From: Nonomuraea helvata
Lineage (GTDB): Bacteria; Actinomycetota; Actinomycetes; Streptosporangiales; Streptosporangiaceae
DNA: 64,000 nucleotides
Direction: 5' to 3'
NCBI RefSeq assembly: GCF_039535785.1
Contig: NZ_BAAAXV010000002.1
Span: 248,001 to 312,000 of the forward strand
Made by a program: the position numbers and the translations under genes. Position 1 is the stretch's first letter. Every line of letters starts with the position of its first letter. Of the stretch, positions 9,785 to 20,200 are shown one piece after another. The notes beneath the pieces were generated by a model. It was given only the letters and a program-made list of their open reading frames with translations, was not told where the DNA came from and ran no database searches.

Positions 9785-11014
9785 TCACGGCCCCGTTCTG
9801 ACCGTCAGCCCGCGGATCTCGTATCCGCCGATGTCGTTGTTGAAGCTCACCCGGGGCGCCGACGCCATCCGGACGCCGTCCATGGCGAACAGGCGGCTGA
9901 GGAAGACGTCGGCCTCCAGGACGGCGATACCCGCTCCGGGACACCGGTGCGGGCCGTCGCCGAAGGACAGGGCCGCGGCGCCCGTACCACCGCCGCCGCC
10001 GTCGATGGCGCGCCCGGGGCACATCGACAGCGGCTGCGGGCCCACGGCTTGGGGGTCGGTGTTCGCCGCGTCGACGAACACGTCGATCAGCGCGCCCGGC
10101 GGCACCGTGACCTGGCCGTCGTCGCCGGGCAGTTCGAGCGGGGCCGTGGTGCGCCGGCGCAGCCGGGCCACGACGGGTTCGAGCCGCAGGATCTCGTGCA
10201 GGACGGCGAGGCGGCCGGGCTCGTCCGCCGCACGGTAGCGCTCCAGCAGCGCGTCATCGGCGAACAGGTGCCAGGCCGCGACGCAGATGAACTCGCGCGT
10301 GGTCACCATGCCGGCCGCGGCGAAGGTCAGGCACTCACCGAGGATCTCGGCGGCCGTGCACCCCTCGGAGATCAGGTGCGAGATGAGGTCGTCGCGCGGC
10401 TCGCGGCGGTGGTCGCGGATCGCCGGGCGGACGTCGGCCAGGTAGACGCGCAGCCAGTTGACGTTCTGCCGGACCAGCCAGTAGATCCCGCTCGGGCTGG
10501 TCAGGCCGGGCCTGCCGAACTTCTCCGGGAAGAAGCGTTCCAGTCTGCCGCGGATCCCAGGCCTGCTCGACGTGAGGCCGATGATCGCGCTCGCCACCTC
10601 GATCGCCATGCCGAAGCTCAGCTCGGAGAGCTGCGCCTCGCCCGCCTCCCGCAGCCTGGCGAGCTGCCTTTCGGCGGTCTCCGCCATCAGCGCGCGATAC
10701 CGCTCGTCCACCCGGCGGGGCGTGAAGTACTTCGCGGTCTGCCGGCGGTGCTCGCGGTGCTCGGGCCCGTCCCGGTAGAGGACGGGACGCCGGATCCTGG
10801 CCGGCAGCTTCTCCACGGTCTCGACGCCCAGCCCGGCCTGGACGGTGCCGTCGCCGCGCAGCACGGCGCGGGCCTGCGCGTAACCGCGGACCTCCCACGT
10901 GCCGTCATCGGCCTGCCTGACCGGGCAGGTCTCGCGTGCGGTCGGGCCTTGAGCAGCCAGGTCGCTCCCGCCTTCGCGCCGGACCTTGCGCGCGTCCCCG
11001 CTGTGGTCGTTCAC
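9785..11014 (-). CDS. Cytochrome P450 (bacterial class I)
   Basis: Haem mono-oxygenase of 409 residues. Haem-binding loop FGDGPHRCPGA with ligand C358, I-helix AAAGMVTTRE (with the T-T pair used for oxygen activation) and the K-helix ExxR in HEILRLEP are all present. GTG 11014 has GGGAGA upstream. An insertion rich in glycine (IDGGGGGTGAAA) just before the haem loop is unusual. No ferredoxin or reductase gene is adjacent, so electrons come from partners elsewhere. It is convergent with the LppX-like gene (stops 12 bases apart) and shares the strand with the ZIP gene. The substrate cannot be predicted. Confidence 0.93.
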   Translation of the reverse strand: MNDHSGDARKVRREGGSDLAAQGPTARETCPVRQADDGTWEVRGYAQARAVLRGDGTVQAGLGVETVEKLPARIRRPVLYRDGPEHREHRRQTAKYFTPRRVDERYRALMAETAERQLARLREAGEAQLSELSFGMAIEVASAIIGLTSSRPGIRGRLERFFPEKFGRPGLTSPSGIYWLVRQNVNWLRVYLADVRPAIRDHRREPRDDLISHLISEGCTAAEILGECLTFAAAGMVTTREFICVAAWHLFADDALLERYRAADEPGRLAVLHEILRLEPVVARLRRRTTAPLELPGDDGQVTVPPGALIDVFVDAANTDPQAVGPQPLSMCPGRAIDGGGGGTGAAALSFGDGPHRCPGAGIAVLEADVFLSRLFAMDGVRMASAPRVSFNNDIGGYEIRGLTVRTGP

Positions 11015-11114
11015 GCCGGCATGTCTCCCTTGTCATCGGCTGCCGTTGACCATGCTGGTGCGCGTACGGCGGTAGATCAAGAGCAGCGGCGGGCCGACGC
11101 GCCTCAGGACGGGA

Positions 11115-11873
11115 TCACTCGGCCAGGCGCTCGATGGCGAAGGCCGACAGGAAACCGATCGTGGCGATGAGCCCCGTGAGGGTGTGCGCGCGCTCGAAGG
11201 CCTCGGGGATCATCGTGTCGGCCACCATGGCGAGGATCGCGCCCGCAGCGACGCCCATGATGACCGAGGTGACCGCCGGCGAGGCGGACTGCATGGACAG
11301 GTTGCCGAGCAGCGCCGCAACGCCGCTGGCCAGCGCGATGCCTCCCCAGATGCCGAACACGTAGCGGGCGCCGCGGCCCGCGCGCTTCATCCCGGCGGCG
11401 CTGGAGAGCCCTTCGGGGACGTTCGAGATGAAGACCGCGGCGACGACGGCGAGCCCGATCTCCCCGCCGCCGACGAGGGACACGCCGAGCACCACGGACT
11501 CGGGTATGCCGTCGAGCAGGGCGCCGATGGCGATCGCCGCGCCGCTCCCCTGGACGTCGGCCTCGCTCGGTTGCTGATCGCCCGAACGCTTGCGGTGCCG
11601 TGCGCCGCGCCGGGCCAGCAGCGCGTTGGCCGCCACGTAGACGCAGGCGCCGGCGAGGAAGCCGGCGGCGGTCGGCAGGAGGCCGCCGGACCGCTCGGCC
11701 TCGTCCATCAGCTCGAACGAGAGCGCCGAGATCAGCACACCGGCCCCGAAAGCCATGATCATGGCGATCACCCGCTCCGGAACCCGCTCCAGCCAGGCGA
11801 ACCCGGCCCCCAGGACCAGGGCCCCACCGGCCAGCAACCCCCACAGCCCCGCCTCAAGCCACTGCGGCATCAT
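11115..11873 (-). CDS. ZIP-family metal transporter
   Basis: Inner-membrane divalent metal (zinc or similar) importer of 252 residues with about eight hydrophobic segments. The metal-path helices show the ZIP signature in modified form: IGALLDGIPESVVLG and VFISNVPEGLSS, each with an acidic residue near the Pro-Glu pair instead of the classical HxxxE in the first. The loop between segments 3 and 4 is short and basic (RRGARHRKRSGDQQ). Two tandem ATG codons start the gene at 11873, preceded by GGAGGTG. It lies upstream of the P450 on the same strand by 100 bases; a functional link is not evident. Confidence 0.88.
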   Translation of the reverse strand: MMPQWLEAGLWGLLAGGALVLGAGFAWLERVPERVIAMIMAFGAGVLISALSFELMDEAERSGGLLPTAAGFLAGACVYVAANALLARRGARHRKRSGDQQPSEADVQGSGAAIAIGALLDGIPESVVLGVSLVGGGEIGLAVVAAVFISNVPEGLSSAAGMKRAGRGARYVFGIWGGIALASGVAALLGNLSMQSASPAVTSVIMGVAAGAILAMVADTMIPEAFERAHTLTGLIATIGFLSAFAIERLAE

Positions 11874-12187
11874 CGCACCTCCACATACGGGACTGTACGA
11901 TCTTCGCGCCCCGCCCCGGCACCCGGCCACCGGCCAGGCCGGAACGTGCGAACGGTCCCGCTCCAGGGCCCGCGTCCGGGCGTCCGCGCCGCCGTTCCCG
12001 ACATCGGTTTCCCCGTGGACGTATCGGGTGACCAGGCTCCGGCGGGGCGCCTGCCGCTCCCGGCGAGGTGGTCGTCTCCGACGGCGATCCCGGCCAACGC
12101 CAAGATCAGCCCCATCGGATCGGAGAATGCGCAGACATGGCACGGACGGCTCTGCCAGTCTGAACAGATGATCACGAAGGCCGTCTC
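11874..12187. other. Divergent intergenic region, no gene seen
   Basis: This 314-base stretch separates the ZIP gene from the HEAT-repeat gene and should contain both promoters. A minus-strand open frame of 101 codons crosses it but has no ribosome site and a low-complexity product, so I do not call it. No palindrome stands out. Confidence 0.5.
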
Positions 12188-14326
12188 GTGAGCGACGAAG
12201 AGAAGTCCCGCCTCAGGGAGTTCAGCGCCCGGCTGGAGAGCGACGACATCGACGTCGTCCGCAGAGCTCTGGACGATTACCAGTCAGCACAGGCGGACAC
12301 CAGGTGGGGTGTGGACAACCCCTACTGGCCCCTGGCCGACGAGGTGCGCTTCGCCGCCCGAGACCTCCTCGGGCAACCTCCGTCCGGCCGCAGCCACGCG
12401 AGCGCTCTGACCGTGATGTGGCATCTCGCCGAGGAGGAGGACGCGGACTTGATCGCCGACGCTTTCGAAGGCGCCCCCGGCGCCGAGGTACGGGAAATGG
12501 CGCTTCTCGCGGCCGGCACCGCCCTCGCGGAGAGCGAGGAGCCGAACCGGCGGCTACTGGCGCTGATCACCGCGATGGTGCTGGACGAGAGCCTCGATGT
12601 GCAGGATCGCAGGGACGCCGTGCGCGCCCTGGTCGTTCTCGATCTCCCCGAGGTCGAGGACCTCATCGTCCGTGTCAGTGAGTCGTCCGAACTGCAACTC
12701 CAGGTGTGCGCGGCGGGTTATCTCGCGACGCCCCTGCGGCTCCGTGTCCACCGTGACCGCGTCACGCGGCTCGTAAGATCCTGGCCGGAGGACGCGGGTT
12801 GGGAGGCCGAGCATATTCGTCGCGAAGCGCTCAAGGGCTTCCACAGCACCTACTGGAAAGACACCGAGTTGGACGATCCGGTGCTCCGGAAGGCCCATGA
12901 CGAGTTGATGTTCCCGCTCAGCGACGAGGGATGCCTGCGAGCATTCGCCACCCTGCTCCACAGCGAGGACCCGGTCGCCGTGGGCATCGCGCTCGACCAT
13001 TACGAGTCCTCGGAGGGGTTGCGTCATGTCCTGGAAGACGAGGAACGTGCCGATGGCTACCTGCCCGAGGTGCTGGCTCGCGCTCGTGAGGTGCTCCGGC
13101 GGCCGATGTCTCCCGCCGAGGTGAGCGCCCTGAACATGATCGGGAAGCAGCACGCCAAGCCCGGTGACGCTCGCCTCCTGCTGGACGTTCTCGCCCGAAC
13201 GGACTCGGACGCGGTGCGCAACGAGGCCATCTGGATGGCCTACGGCGTGCTCGACGAAGCCGAGGTGAAGGACGAGAGACTCGTCGCCGCCCTGGGCGAC
13301 CTGATCTTCGACCCGTCCGTCGGCACGAAGGAGACGGCGATCCGTATCCTGGCCGAGAGCCTCGGCGCGGACGCGGACGACATTCTGCTCCGGGCGCTGC
13401 GCGAGGGCGAGCCGAAGGTGCAGGCCACCGCCTCTCATTACCTGATCCGTACGGGAGGCCTGGAGCGGCACCGCGTCATCCTGGAAGAGGTCGCGGAGAG
13501 CTGGGGGGAGCAGCCTCCCGTACGCCCTTGGGGCCAGAACCCCATTGAGATGATCTTCGGCACGCCACACAGCATCCACTGGAAAGGACACCGGCTGGCG
13601 GACCCTGACCTGCATCGCGCCCACAGAAGGCTGAGGGCTCCCACGGTGGACGAGTCGTATCACCAGGCGCTTCGTACGCTGCTCGAAAGCGACGACCAGG
13701 CGGCCGTGGGCATCGCCCTCGACCACTGGTGGAGTCCCGACGGCGCCATGGCGCGGGGCGGTGAGGAAGCACGTGGACCGGAGAGGGCACTCGTCCTGGA
13801 CCGCATCCGGGAGATCCTGCGGCAGCCTCCCTCACCGACCGAGCTCAGCCGCACGTACGGCCCCGAGGCCAAGCACCGCACCGCACTGTCGGCGCTGGAC
13901 GTCGTGGCAGCGGAAGAGCCGCCCCTGCTGGCCGAGGTCGTGGAGGCCGCCGCGGGCGATTACGTTCGCAAGCGGGCTCTCGATGCGGTGGAGGCGGTGT
14001 TCAAGGACGCGGAGGAGGCTGACCTGCGGCTCGTCGAGGCGCTTGGGAATGTGGCCTGCGAGGAGAAGGTGCCGTTGTATGACCGCCTCAGGGCACTGGA
14101 ACTGCTGAACGAGTCTCCGGGGAGCAACTTCGTGGACGCGCTCGTCCGGGCGACGCGCTGTCCCGAGGTAGAGGTTCAAGCCGCCGCCGCATGGGGGCTG
14201 ATGTGGGACGAGGTGATCGAGGACCATCGCGCCATGCTTGAGGAGCTGAGCGCGGGCTGGCCCGTGGAGGACGTCCCGTGGGAGGTCACGCGGGTGCGGG
14301 ACATGCTCCACGCCGCCAAGAAGTGA
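12188..14326 (+). CDS. HEAT-repeat scaffold-like protein with three 240-residue modules
   Basis: A 712-residue cytoplasmic protein made of amphipathic helical pairs typical of HEAT repeats; such proteins act as scaffolds or regulators rather than enzymes. It contains a long-period repeat: LESDDIDVVRRALDDYQS at about 16, LLHSEDPVAVGIALDHYES at 256 and LLESDDQAAVGIALDHWWS at 498. Each is followed by a Pro-rich linker (LxQPPS, LRRPMSPAE, LRQPPSPTE) and a run of helices. Connecting segments are also related (KAHDELMFPL and RAHRRLRAPT). It is strongly acidic. No signal peptide or membrane segment is seen. The GTG start at 12188 is the frame's first. Function unknown; the threefold duplication is directly visible. 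Confidence 0.85.
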   Translation: MSDEEKSRLREFSARLESDDIDVVRRALDDYQSAQADTRWGVDNPYWPLADEVRFAARDLLGQPPSGRSHASALTVMWHLAEEEDADLIADAFEGAPGAEVREMALLAAGTALAESEEPNRRLLALITAMVLDESLDVQDRRDAVRALVVLDLPEVEDLIVRVSESSELQLQVCAAGYLATPLRLRVHRDRVTRLVRSWPEDAGWEAEHIRREALKGFHSTYWKDTELDDPVLRKAHDELMFPLSDEGCLRAFATLLHSEDPVAVGIALDHYESSEGLRHVLEDEERADGYLPEVLARAREVLRRPMSPAEVSALNMIGKQHAKPGDARLLLDVLARTDSDAVRNEAIWMAYGVLDEAEVKDERLVAALGDLIFDPSVGTKETAIRILAESLGADADDILLRALREGEPKVQATASHYLIRTGGLERHRVILEEVAESWGEQPPVRPWGQNPIEMIFGTPHSIHWKGHRLADPDLHRAHRRLRAPTVDESYHQALRTLLESDDQAAVGIALDHWWSPDGAMARGGEEARGPERALVLDRIREILRQPPSPTELSRTYGPEAKHRTALSALDVVAAEEPPLLAEVVEAAAGDYVRKRALDAVEAVFKDAEEADLRLVEALGNVACEEKVPLYDRLRALELLNESPGSNFVDALVRATRCPEVEVQAAAAWGLMWDEVIEDHRAMLEELSAGWPVEDVPWEVTRVRDMLHAAKK

Positions 14327-14408
14327 CGCGGGCCGCGTGTGTGCGGGTAGCGCACGGTGCGGGCAGTCGACCGTTTCGGCCTTCGTGTCACGGCTGTCGC
14401 CTGCGGCC

Positions 14409-15581
14409 CTACAGGTGGCCGCCTACGGCGATCTTGCCCATGGTCAGCCGTGGTTCGCTCTCCAGGATCTCCCCGATGCGCTTCACCTGGTCGGCCAGCT
14501 CACGGTGCTCGTCGATGGTGAGTGTGGTCAGCAGTTCGACCGTGATGTCCAGCTTGCGGCCGGAGCGACGCTGGTGCCAGATCCCGGCGACAGTGCCGTC
14601 GACGAGCAGTACAGGATAGTTGCCGGCTTGACCGCCGGAGAGCGCGCGTTGCGCGGCAGCTGCGGGGAAAAGCCGCTCACGCGGGTGGCAGCCAACGGTG
14701 TAGGCGTCGAAGTACGGCAGTAGCCGTACCCCGTGTGCCGGCACGGGTGCCGGCGCGGTGTCGCCGGCGAGGACCCAGGCCACAGCGCCGGCGACCTCGA
14801 CCTGTTGCAGTTGATCGGCAAGGGAGTCGAACAGTTCGGCCGCCCAGCGGCGCGGCGCGGACAGCCACTGCGCGAACTGCTGCGGCGTGGCCGGGCCGTA
14901 CGCGTGCAGGTAGCGCCGGACCAGGCCGGCGAGCGCGTCGGCTGCCGGGGTGGGCCGGAACCCTGGGAGCCATCGTCGTGGACTGGTGTAGGTGACCTTT
15001 CGCCCGCGGTTCGGGCCGAAGCACAGGACCCCGCGGTGTGCGGCAAGGTGGATCGCCTGTTGCCAGCGTGGCCGCATGCTCCCGAATCCTGGCACCACCG
15101 GGTCGGTGGCCCACGGACCGGTGCGGGTGGCCACCGCCGCAGTGAGTTCGTCAACAGTGAGCTCCGTGTCGGCCAGTGCTTCTGCGATGGCCGCGACGAC
15201 CTCGTGGGTCTGCTCCGGGGTCAGCCGCGCGTCGGCGGGCATGCTGTTCGAAGACGATGGCAATGCGCCGAGCGCGCCGGTCCACAGTGGCAGTTCGTGC
15301 GTCGGCAGCAGATGCACGGTGCCGCGCGGCCCGAACGTCTTGACCAGACTCCGCTCCTCCCACAGCGCGTACCGGACATCGTTGCGGGTGAGACCGACGA
15401 CGCGCAGCCCGATGGACACCTCGGCGGCCGAGAGCACCTGGGCATGCGCCCCGCACATGGCGGCGACGGCATCTGCCGGTCGGCCGTCGCGCATCGGGGC
15501 GGACAGCCCATGCCGATCGAGCCGTCGGCCCCATATATCGGCCCAGGACAGCCCAGCCATCGCGGTGGAACGGTTGGTCAT
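14409..15581 (-). CDS. Winged-helix DNA-binding protein of the YcaQ/AlkZ-like (HTH_42) family
   Basis: Protein of 390 residues in the HTH_42 family, which includes the AlkZ and YcaQ DNA glycosylases that excise bulky or cross-linked bases. Early landmarks are ALWEERSLVKTFGPRGTVHLL and, in the C-terminal third, VRLLPYFDAYTVG followed by YPVLLVDGTVAGIWHQRR, the usual closing beta segment. Three tandem winged-helix domains are expected. The catalytic QxQ/QxD motif of proven glycosylases is not obvious to me, so enzymatic activity is uncertain; many actinomycete members are uncharacterised. ATG 15581 begins MTNRSTAMAGL. It is convergent with the HEAT gene. Confidence 0.8.
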   Translation of the reverse strand: MTNRSTAMAGLSWADIWGRRLDRHGLSAPMRDGRPADAVAAMCGAHAQVLSAAEVSIGLRVVGLTRNDVRYALWEERSLVKTFGPRGTVHLLPTHELPLWTGALGALPSSSNSMPADARLTPEQTHEVVAAIAEALADTELTVDELTAAVATRTGPWATDPVVPGFGSMRPRWQQAIHLAAHRGVLCFGPNRGRKVTYTSPRRWLPGFRPTPAADALAGLVRRYLHAYGPATPQQFAQWLSAPRRWAAELFDSLADQLQQVEVAGAVAWVLAGDTAPAPVPAHGVRLLPYFDAYTVGCHPRERLFPAAAAQRALSGGQAGNYPVLLVDGTVAGIWHQRRSGRKLDITVELLTTLTIDEHRELADQVKRIGEILESEPRLTMGKIAVGGHL

Positions 15582-15809
15582 CGAGCACGTCTCCCTGTTC
15601 GGTCTTCGCTGACGACAGCCACACTACGGACAACCTAGGACAGGTCCCGCCCTAGGAGTCGGCAGTCTGCAGACAGATGAGAAACCCCATCCGCCTGCCG
15701 CACGATCATTTCCGGCGTCAGACAGGCTGTCATGCCAGACATGTTGATCTCCCCGCCTGCCTGAGGTAGCTAATGAAGGAGACCTTCGTAATTACGCCGG
15801 GAGAACCAC

Positions 15810-17144
15810 GTGATCCTGCGATTAGTCGCCCTGGCCCTGCTTGTCGCCGCTTCGTTGACCGTCCCCCTGCCCGCCGGCGCCGCCACCGGCCAGGCGTTGA
15901 CGGCCGCGCAACTGGCCCAGGTCCGGCCGCTGGCCTTCACCTCGACCATGCCGGAGCGTGACGCGGTGGCCACCACCCTGCCGGTGACCAAGGTGAGGAT
16001 GAACGCCGTCATAGCCGGCGGCTACGCCACCCGCGCGCTCTGCCACCCCACCGACCTCCACGTCTCGGTCCAGGTCAGCGGATTCTGCTGGGACGGCACC
16101 GACGACACCACCGCGAACTGGTTCCCGCAGGGCATCACCGGCAGCGGCGACGGCATGAACGGCTCGGTGCTCTACCCGCCCTGCGACGGCTGCGCGGGCC
16201 GGAAGATCGTGGCGGTGAGCTGGCGCAGCGGCGCCTCCCACGAGTACGGGGCCAACCGGCTGGCCAGGGTCACCTTCGTCGACGTCACCGGCGGAACGGC
16301 GGGGGCGCCGTACCGGCATGTCGTGCTGGTCGAGCCCGACGGAAGCGCCGAGGGCTTCCACGAGATCGCCACCCACGCCGACGGCATCTCGTGGTACGGC
16401 AACAAGCTCTTCGTCGTCACAGGCGGCGACCCGGACGTGTCCGGCGGCGACCGGCTGATACGGGTCTTCGACCTCACCCACTTCTGGAGGATGAACTCCA
16501 CCACCTCGGGGAACGTCGGCTGCGTCGGCGGCGTCTGCTCGGCGGCGTACTCGGGGTTCGCCCTGCCGCAGATCGGCTACTACCGGCTCGGCCCGCCGTC
16601 GGTGTGCGTCAGCCTCGACCTGGCGAGGCCCTGCTTCAACGGCGTCTCGCTCGATCGCAGCGGCGCCGATCATCTCACCACCGTCGAATACAAGAGGGGC
16701 GCCTCCGGCGGGAAGATCCTCCGCTGGCCCCTGGACTCGCTCACCGCTCTGCTCAAGACCGGCTCCGACGGGCTGGTCCACCCCACCGAGGGCTGGACCA
16801 GCCCGGTCTGGGAACTCCAGGGCGGCGTGTTCACCGGCGGCAACGGCATCCTCGTGGGCCTCTGCCCCGACGGCGCGCCCGCGGTGAGCTACATGCCGGG
16901 CGGGACGGCGAGCATCTCAGGCGACTACCGCAAGTCCTGCCTGCATCGCGTCACGATCTCCGCCGACCGCGGCACGCTCGACGTCCACTACATGACGACC
17001 GTTCCCGCCAACGCCCAGAACGTCTCCTACTGGCCGGCGAGCGGAGAGGTGTGGCTGGTCAACGAGTTCCGCGGGGACTATGCCGGCGCGTACGGGAGCG
17101 ACCGCCTGGTGCTGGCGCTGAACTGCCCGAATCTGAGCTGCTGA
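15810..17144 (+). CDS. Secreted protein of unknown function
   Basis: A 444-residue exported protein that I do not recognise. A signal peptide covers about residues 1-24 (ALLVAASLTVPLPAGA). The mature part is Gly/Ser/Thr-rich, has at least ten cysteines including CDGCAG and CVGGVC that suggest disulfides, and repeated short strand-like segments (VVAVSWRSGA, RHVVLVEPDG, KLFVVTGGD) that would fit a beta-propeller. GTG 15810 has GGGAGA upstream. It sits alone between the divergent YcaQ-like gene and the subtilase. Extracellular location is well supported; enzymatic role is unknown. Confidence 0.75.
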   Translation: MILRLVALALLVAASLTVPLPAGAATGQALTAAQLAQVRPLAFTSTMPERDAVATTLPVTKVRMNAVIAGGYATRALCHPTDLHVSVQVSGFCWDGTDDTTANWFPQGITGSGDGMNGSVLYPPCDGCAGRKIVAVSWRSGASHEYGANRLARVTFVDVTGGTAGAPYRHVVLVEPDGSAEGFHEIATHADGISWYGNKLFVVTGGDPDVSGGDRLIRVFDLTHFWRMNSTTSGNVGCVGGVCSAAYSGFALPQIGYYRLGPPSVCVSLDLARPCFNGVSLDRSGADHLTTVEYKRGASGGKILRWPLDSLTALLKTGSDGLVHPTEGWTSPVWELQGGVFTGGNGILVGLCPDGAPAVSYMPGGTASISGDYRKSCLHRVTISADRGTLDVHYMTTVPANAQNVSYWPASGEVWLVNEFRGDYAGAYGSDRLVLALNCPNLSC

Positions 17145-17250
17145 CGGCTTTGTAGGTCCCGTGTTCCATTTGTTACCTAAGTGCGATCTGAAGCGTTGTG
17201 ACGGGTTCACTCTTTGATCAGCCCTGTCCCACGCACCCCCGAGGTGATCA

Positions 17251-20200
17251 TTGAAGAGGCGTCTGCTGCTCGCAGTCCTCGCGTCCACGGGCATTGCGCT
17301 TCCGCTGACCGTGATGCCGTCCACGGCGAACGCCGAACCTGCCCGTCCGGACCGCTTCCAGCATCTGGACGGCGCGTTCGGCTACGCCGGGTTCAAGCCG
17401 GCCGCGCTCGACCAGGCCCGCCAGGTCAAGGTCCTCATCCAGGTCGACGGCACGCCGGTCGGCGACGCCGCCGCCGACGCCGCCGAGGCCGGCAGGACGG
17501 TCGACCGGCCGACCTTACGTGCCGCGCTCCACGACAAACAGCAGAGCGTCGAGGAGAAGGTGAAGGCCGAGGGCGGAAAAGTCCTCACCACCTATACCGA
17601 CACCTTCAACGGCATCGCCGCCTCGGTCCCGCGCCGCAGCCTGCCGGCGATCCAGGAGGCCCCCGGGGTGCTCTCCGTGCACCCGGTGCGTACGTTCAGG
17701 CCGGACAACACCGCGGCCATCCCTTACATCGGGGCCCCGCAGGCCTGGCAGGACCTGGGCAAGACCGGCGCAGGCGTGAAGGTGGCGGTCATCGACACCG
17801 GGATCGACTACACGCACGCGAACTTCGGCGGCTCGGGCAACCCGGCCGACTTCAAGAGCAACAACGGCGCCGTGATCGAGCCGGGCACGTTCCCGACCGC
17901 CAAGGTGATCGGCGGCTACGACTTCGTGGGCGACGACTACGACGCCAACGACCCCGCCTCGACGCCCAAGCCCGACCCCGACCCGCTTGACTGCAACGGC
18001 CACGGCTCCCACGTGGCGGGCAGCTCGGCCGGCTCCGGCGTGACCGCGGACGGCAAGACCTACACCGGCCCGTACGACACCACCACGCACACCAGGACCT
18101 TCAAGGTCGGACCGGGTGTGGCGCCGGCCGCCTCGCTGATGGCCTACCGCGTCTTCGGCTGTGAGGGGTCGGCCAGCGAGGACGTCATCGTCTCGGCCAT
18201 GGAGCGGGCGCTCAAGGACGGCGCCGACGTCGTCAACATGTCGCTCGGCTCGCCCTTCGGGCGTATCGAGGAGCCCTCGGCGCAGGCCGTGCGGACGCTG
18301 ACCCGCGCGGGCGTGACCGTGGTCACCTCCGCCGGCAACTCCGGGCAGAACGCCTACCTGGTCGGGGCGCCCGCCATCGCCCCCACGGCCATCGCCGTCG
18401 CCGCCCTCGACGCGGCCCGCGCGCAGCTGCCCGCGGCGAAGATCTCGGCGAACGGCACCGAGATCGTCGCGCAGAACTCCAACGAGGCTGCCCTGCCGTC
18501 AGGCGCCCTGCCGATCGCGGTGCTGCGCACGAGTTACCCGTCCGGCGCGCTCTCGCTGGGCTGCGACCCCGCCGACTACGCGGCCTATCCGGGCGGGGTG
18601 ACCGGCAAGCTCGTGATCACCCTGCGCGGCTCCTGCGCGCGGGTGAAGCGGGCCATCCTGGGCCAGCAGGCCGGTGCCGCCGCGGTCGCGATGATCAACA
18701 CCGATGCCGCGTTCCCGCCCCTGGAAGGACCGATCACGTCCGATCCGGACACCGGTGAGCCGTACACGGTCACCATCCCGTTCCTCGGCATCAGGAGCAC
18801 CGACGGCGCCGCGGCCGCGGCGCTGGACGGCAAGACCACCACCCTGGCGGCGCTGACCGTGCCCAACCCCAGCTACGCCGCGCTCGCCTCGTTCTCCTCC
18901 GGCGGCCCGGCGAACGTCAGCAGCTCCCTGAAGCCGGACGTGACCGCGCCCGGCGTCGCCGTCGTCTCGACCGGGGTGGGCACCGGCTCCGGCCCCGCGA
19001 CGATCTCGGGCACGTCGATGGCCTCGCCGATGGTCGCCGGCGTGGCGGCGCTCGTGAAGCAGGCGCATCCCCGCTGGCGTCCCGCCCAGATCAAGGCCGC
19101 GATCGTCAGCACCGCCGACGCCACGTCCAAGATCAAGAACTACACCGCCAGGGTCGCCGGCTCCGGTGTGGTGGCCGCGCGGCAGGCGGTCGGCGCCTCG
19201 GTGATCAGTGAGGCGAAGGACGGCTCCCCCAACCTGTCGTTCGGCCTGAAGGAACTGACCGGCCCCTACCGGCAGAGCGAGAGCCTCACCCTCCACAACA
19301 AGGGCAAGACCCCGGTCACCTACGACCTGGCCGCCGCCTTCACCGGTCAGCCCTACGGCGCGAAGGTCTCGGTCTCTCCCGCGACCGTGACCGTGGGCCG
19401 GGAGAGCAGTCGTACCGTCCAGGTCACGCTGTCGCTCAGCGCTCAGGCCGTGGCCGCGCTGCCCACCGCCGAGACGTCCAACTTCGGCACGGTCGTCCAC
19501 ATCCAGGGCGCGGTGACCGCCACGCCGCGCAAGGCCGCCGAGGGCGTCTACCCGCTGCGGTCGGCGTTCCTGCTCGTGCCCGACGCCGAGTCCCGGGTGC
19601 GCTCGTCCAGGCCGGGTACGTACACGCCTGGCGAAGGCGGGCTCGTGACCTCCGTCGGCGTCCGCAACGACGGCGTGCACGCCGGCGCCGCGGACGTCTA
19701 CGCCTGGGGCATCACGGACGCCGAGGACGTCAAGGGCGCCGAGGACTCGATGGACATCCGCACGGTCGGGGTGCAGGCGCTCCCGGGCTCGGCGCTCGGC
19801 GGCGCCGACACCGACCGGGCGCTGGTCTTCGCGGTCAACACCTCCGGCCGCTGGTCCAACGCCGCGGCCAACGAGTTCGACCTGTCGATCGACACCACCG
19901 GCGACGGATCGCCCGACTACATCCTGGTCGGCGCGGACTACGGTCTGGTCACCACGGGCGACTTCGACGGGCGGTTCGCCACGTTCGTCTTCAAGGCCGA
20001 CGGGTCCATGGTGGACGCGTGGGTCGCCACGGCTCCCATGAACGGCGGCACGCTGCTGATGCCGGTGCTCGCCTCCGAGGTGGGGCTGACCGAGGGCGCC
20101 TCGCGGTTCACGTACGCGGTGACCGGGTTCTCGAAGGTTCCGGACGGGCTCGTGGACGAGACCGAGGCGGCGGCGTTCGACGCCTTCGCTCCGGCGCTCT

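Noticed and set aside
9785..11014. Biosynthetic gene cluster around the P450 and the AfsR-like regulator
   Set aside because: No polyketide, peptide, terpene or RiPP genes are nearby; P450s and the SARP-type regulator are isolated and far apart.
12554..13726. Long open frames antisense to the HEAT-repeat gene
   Set aside because: High GC at third positions produces long antisense frames; product is low-complexity with no recognised motif.
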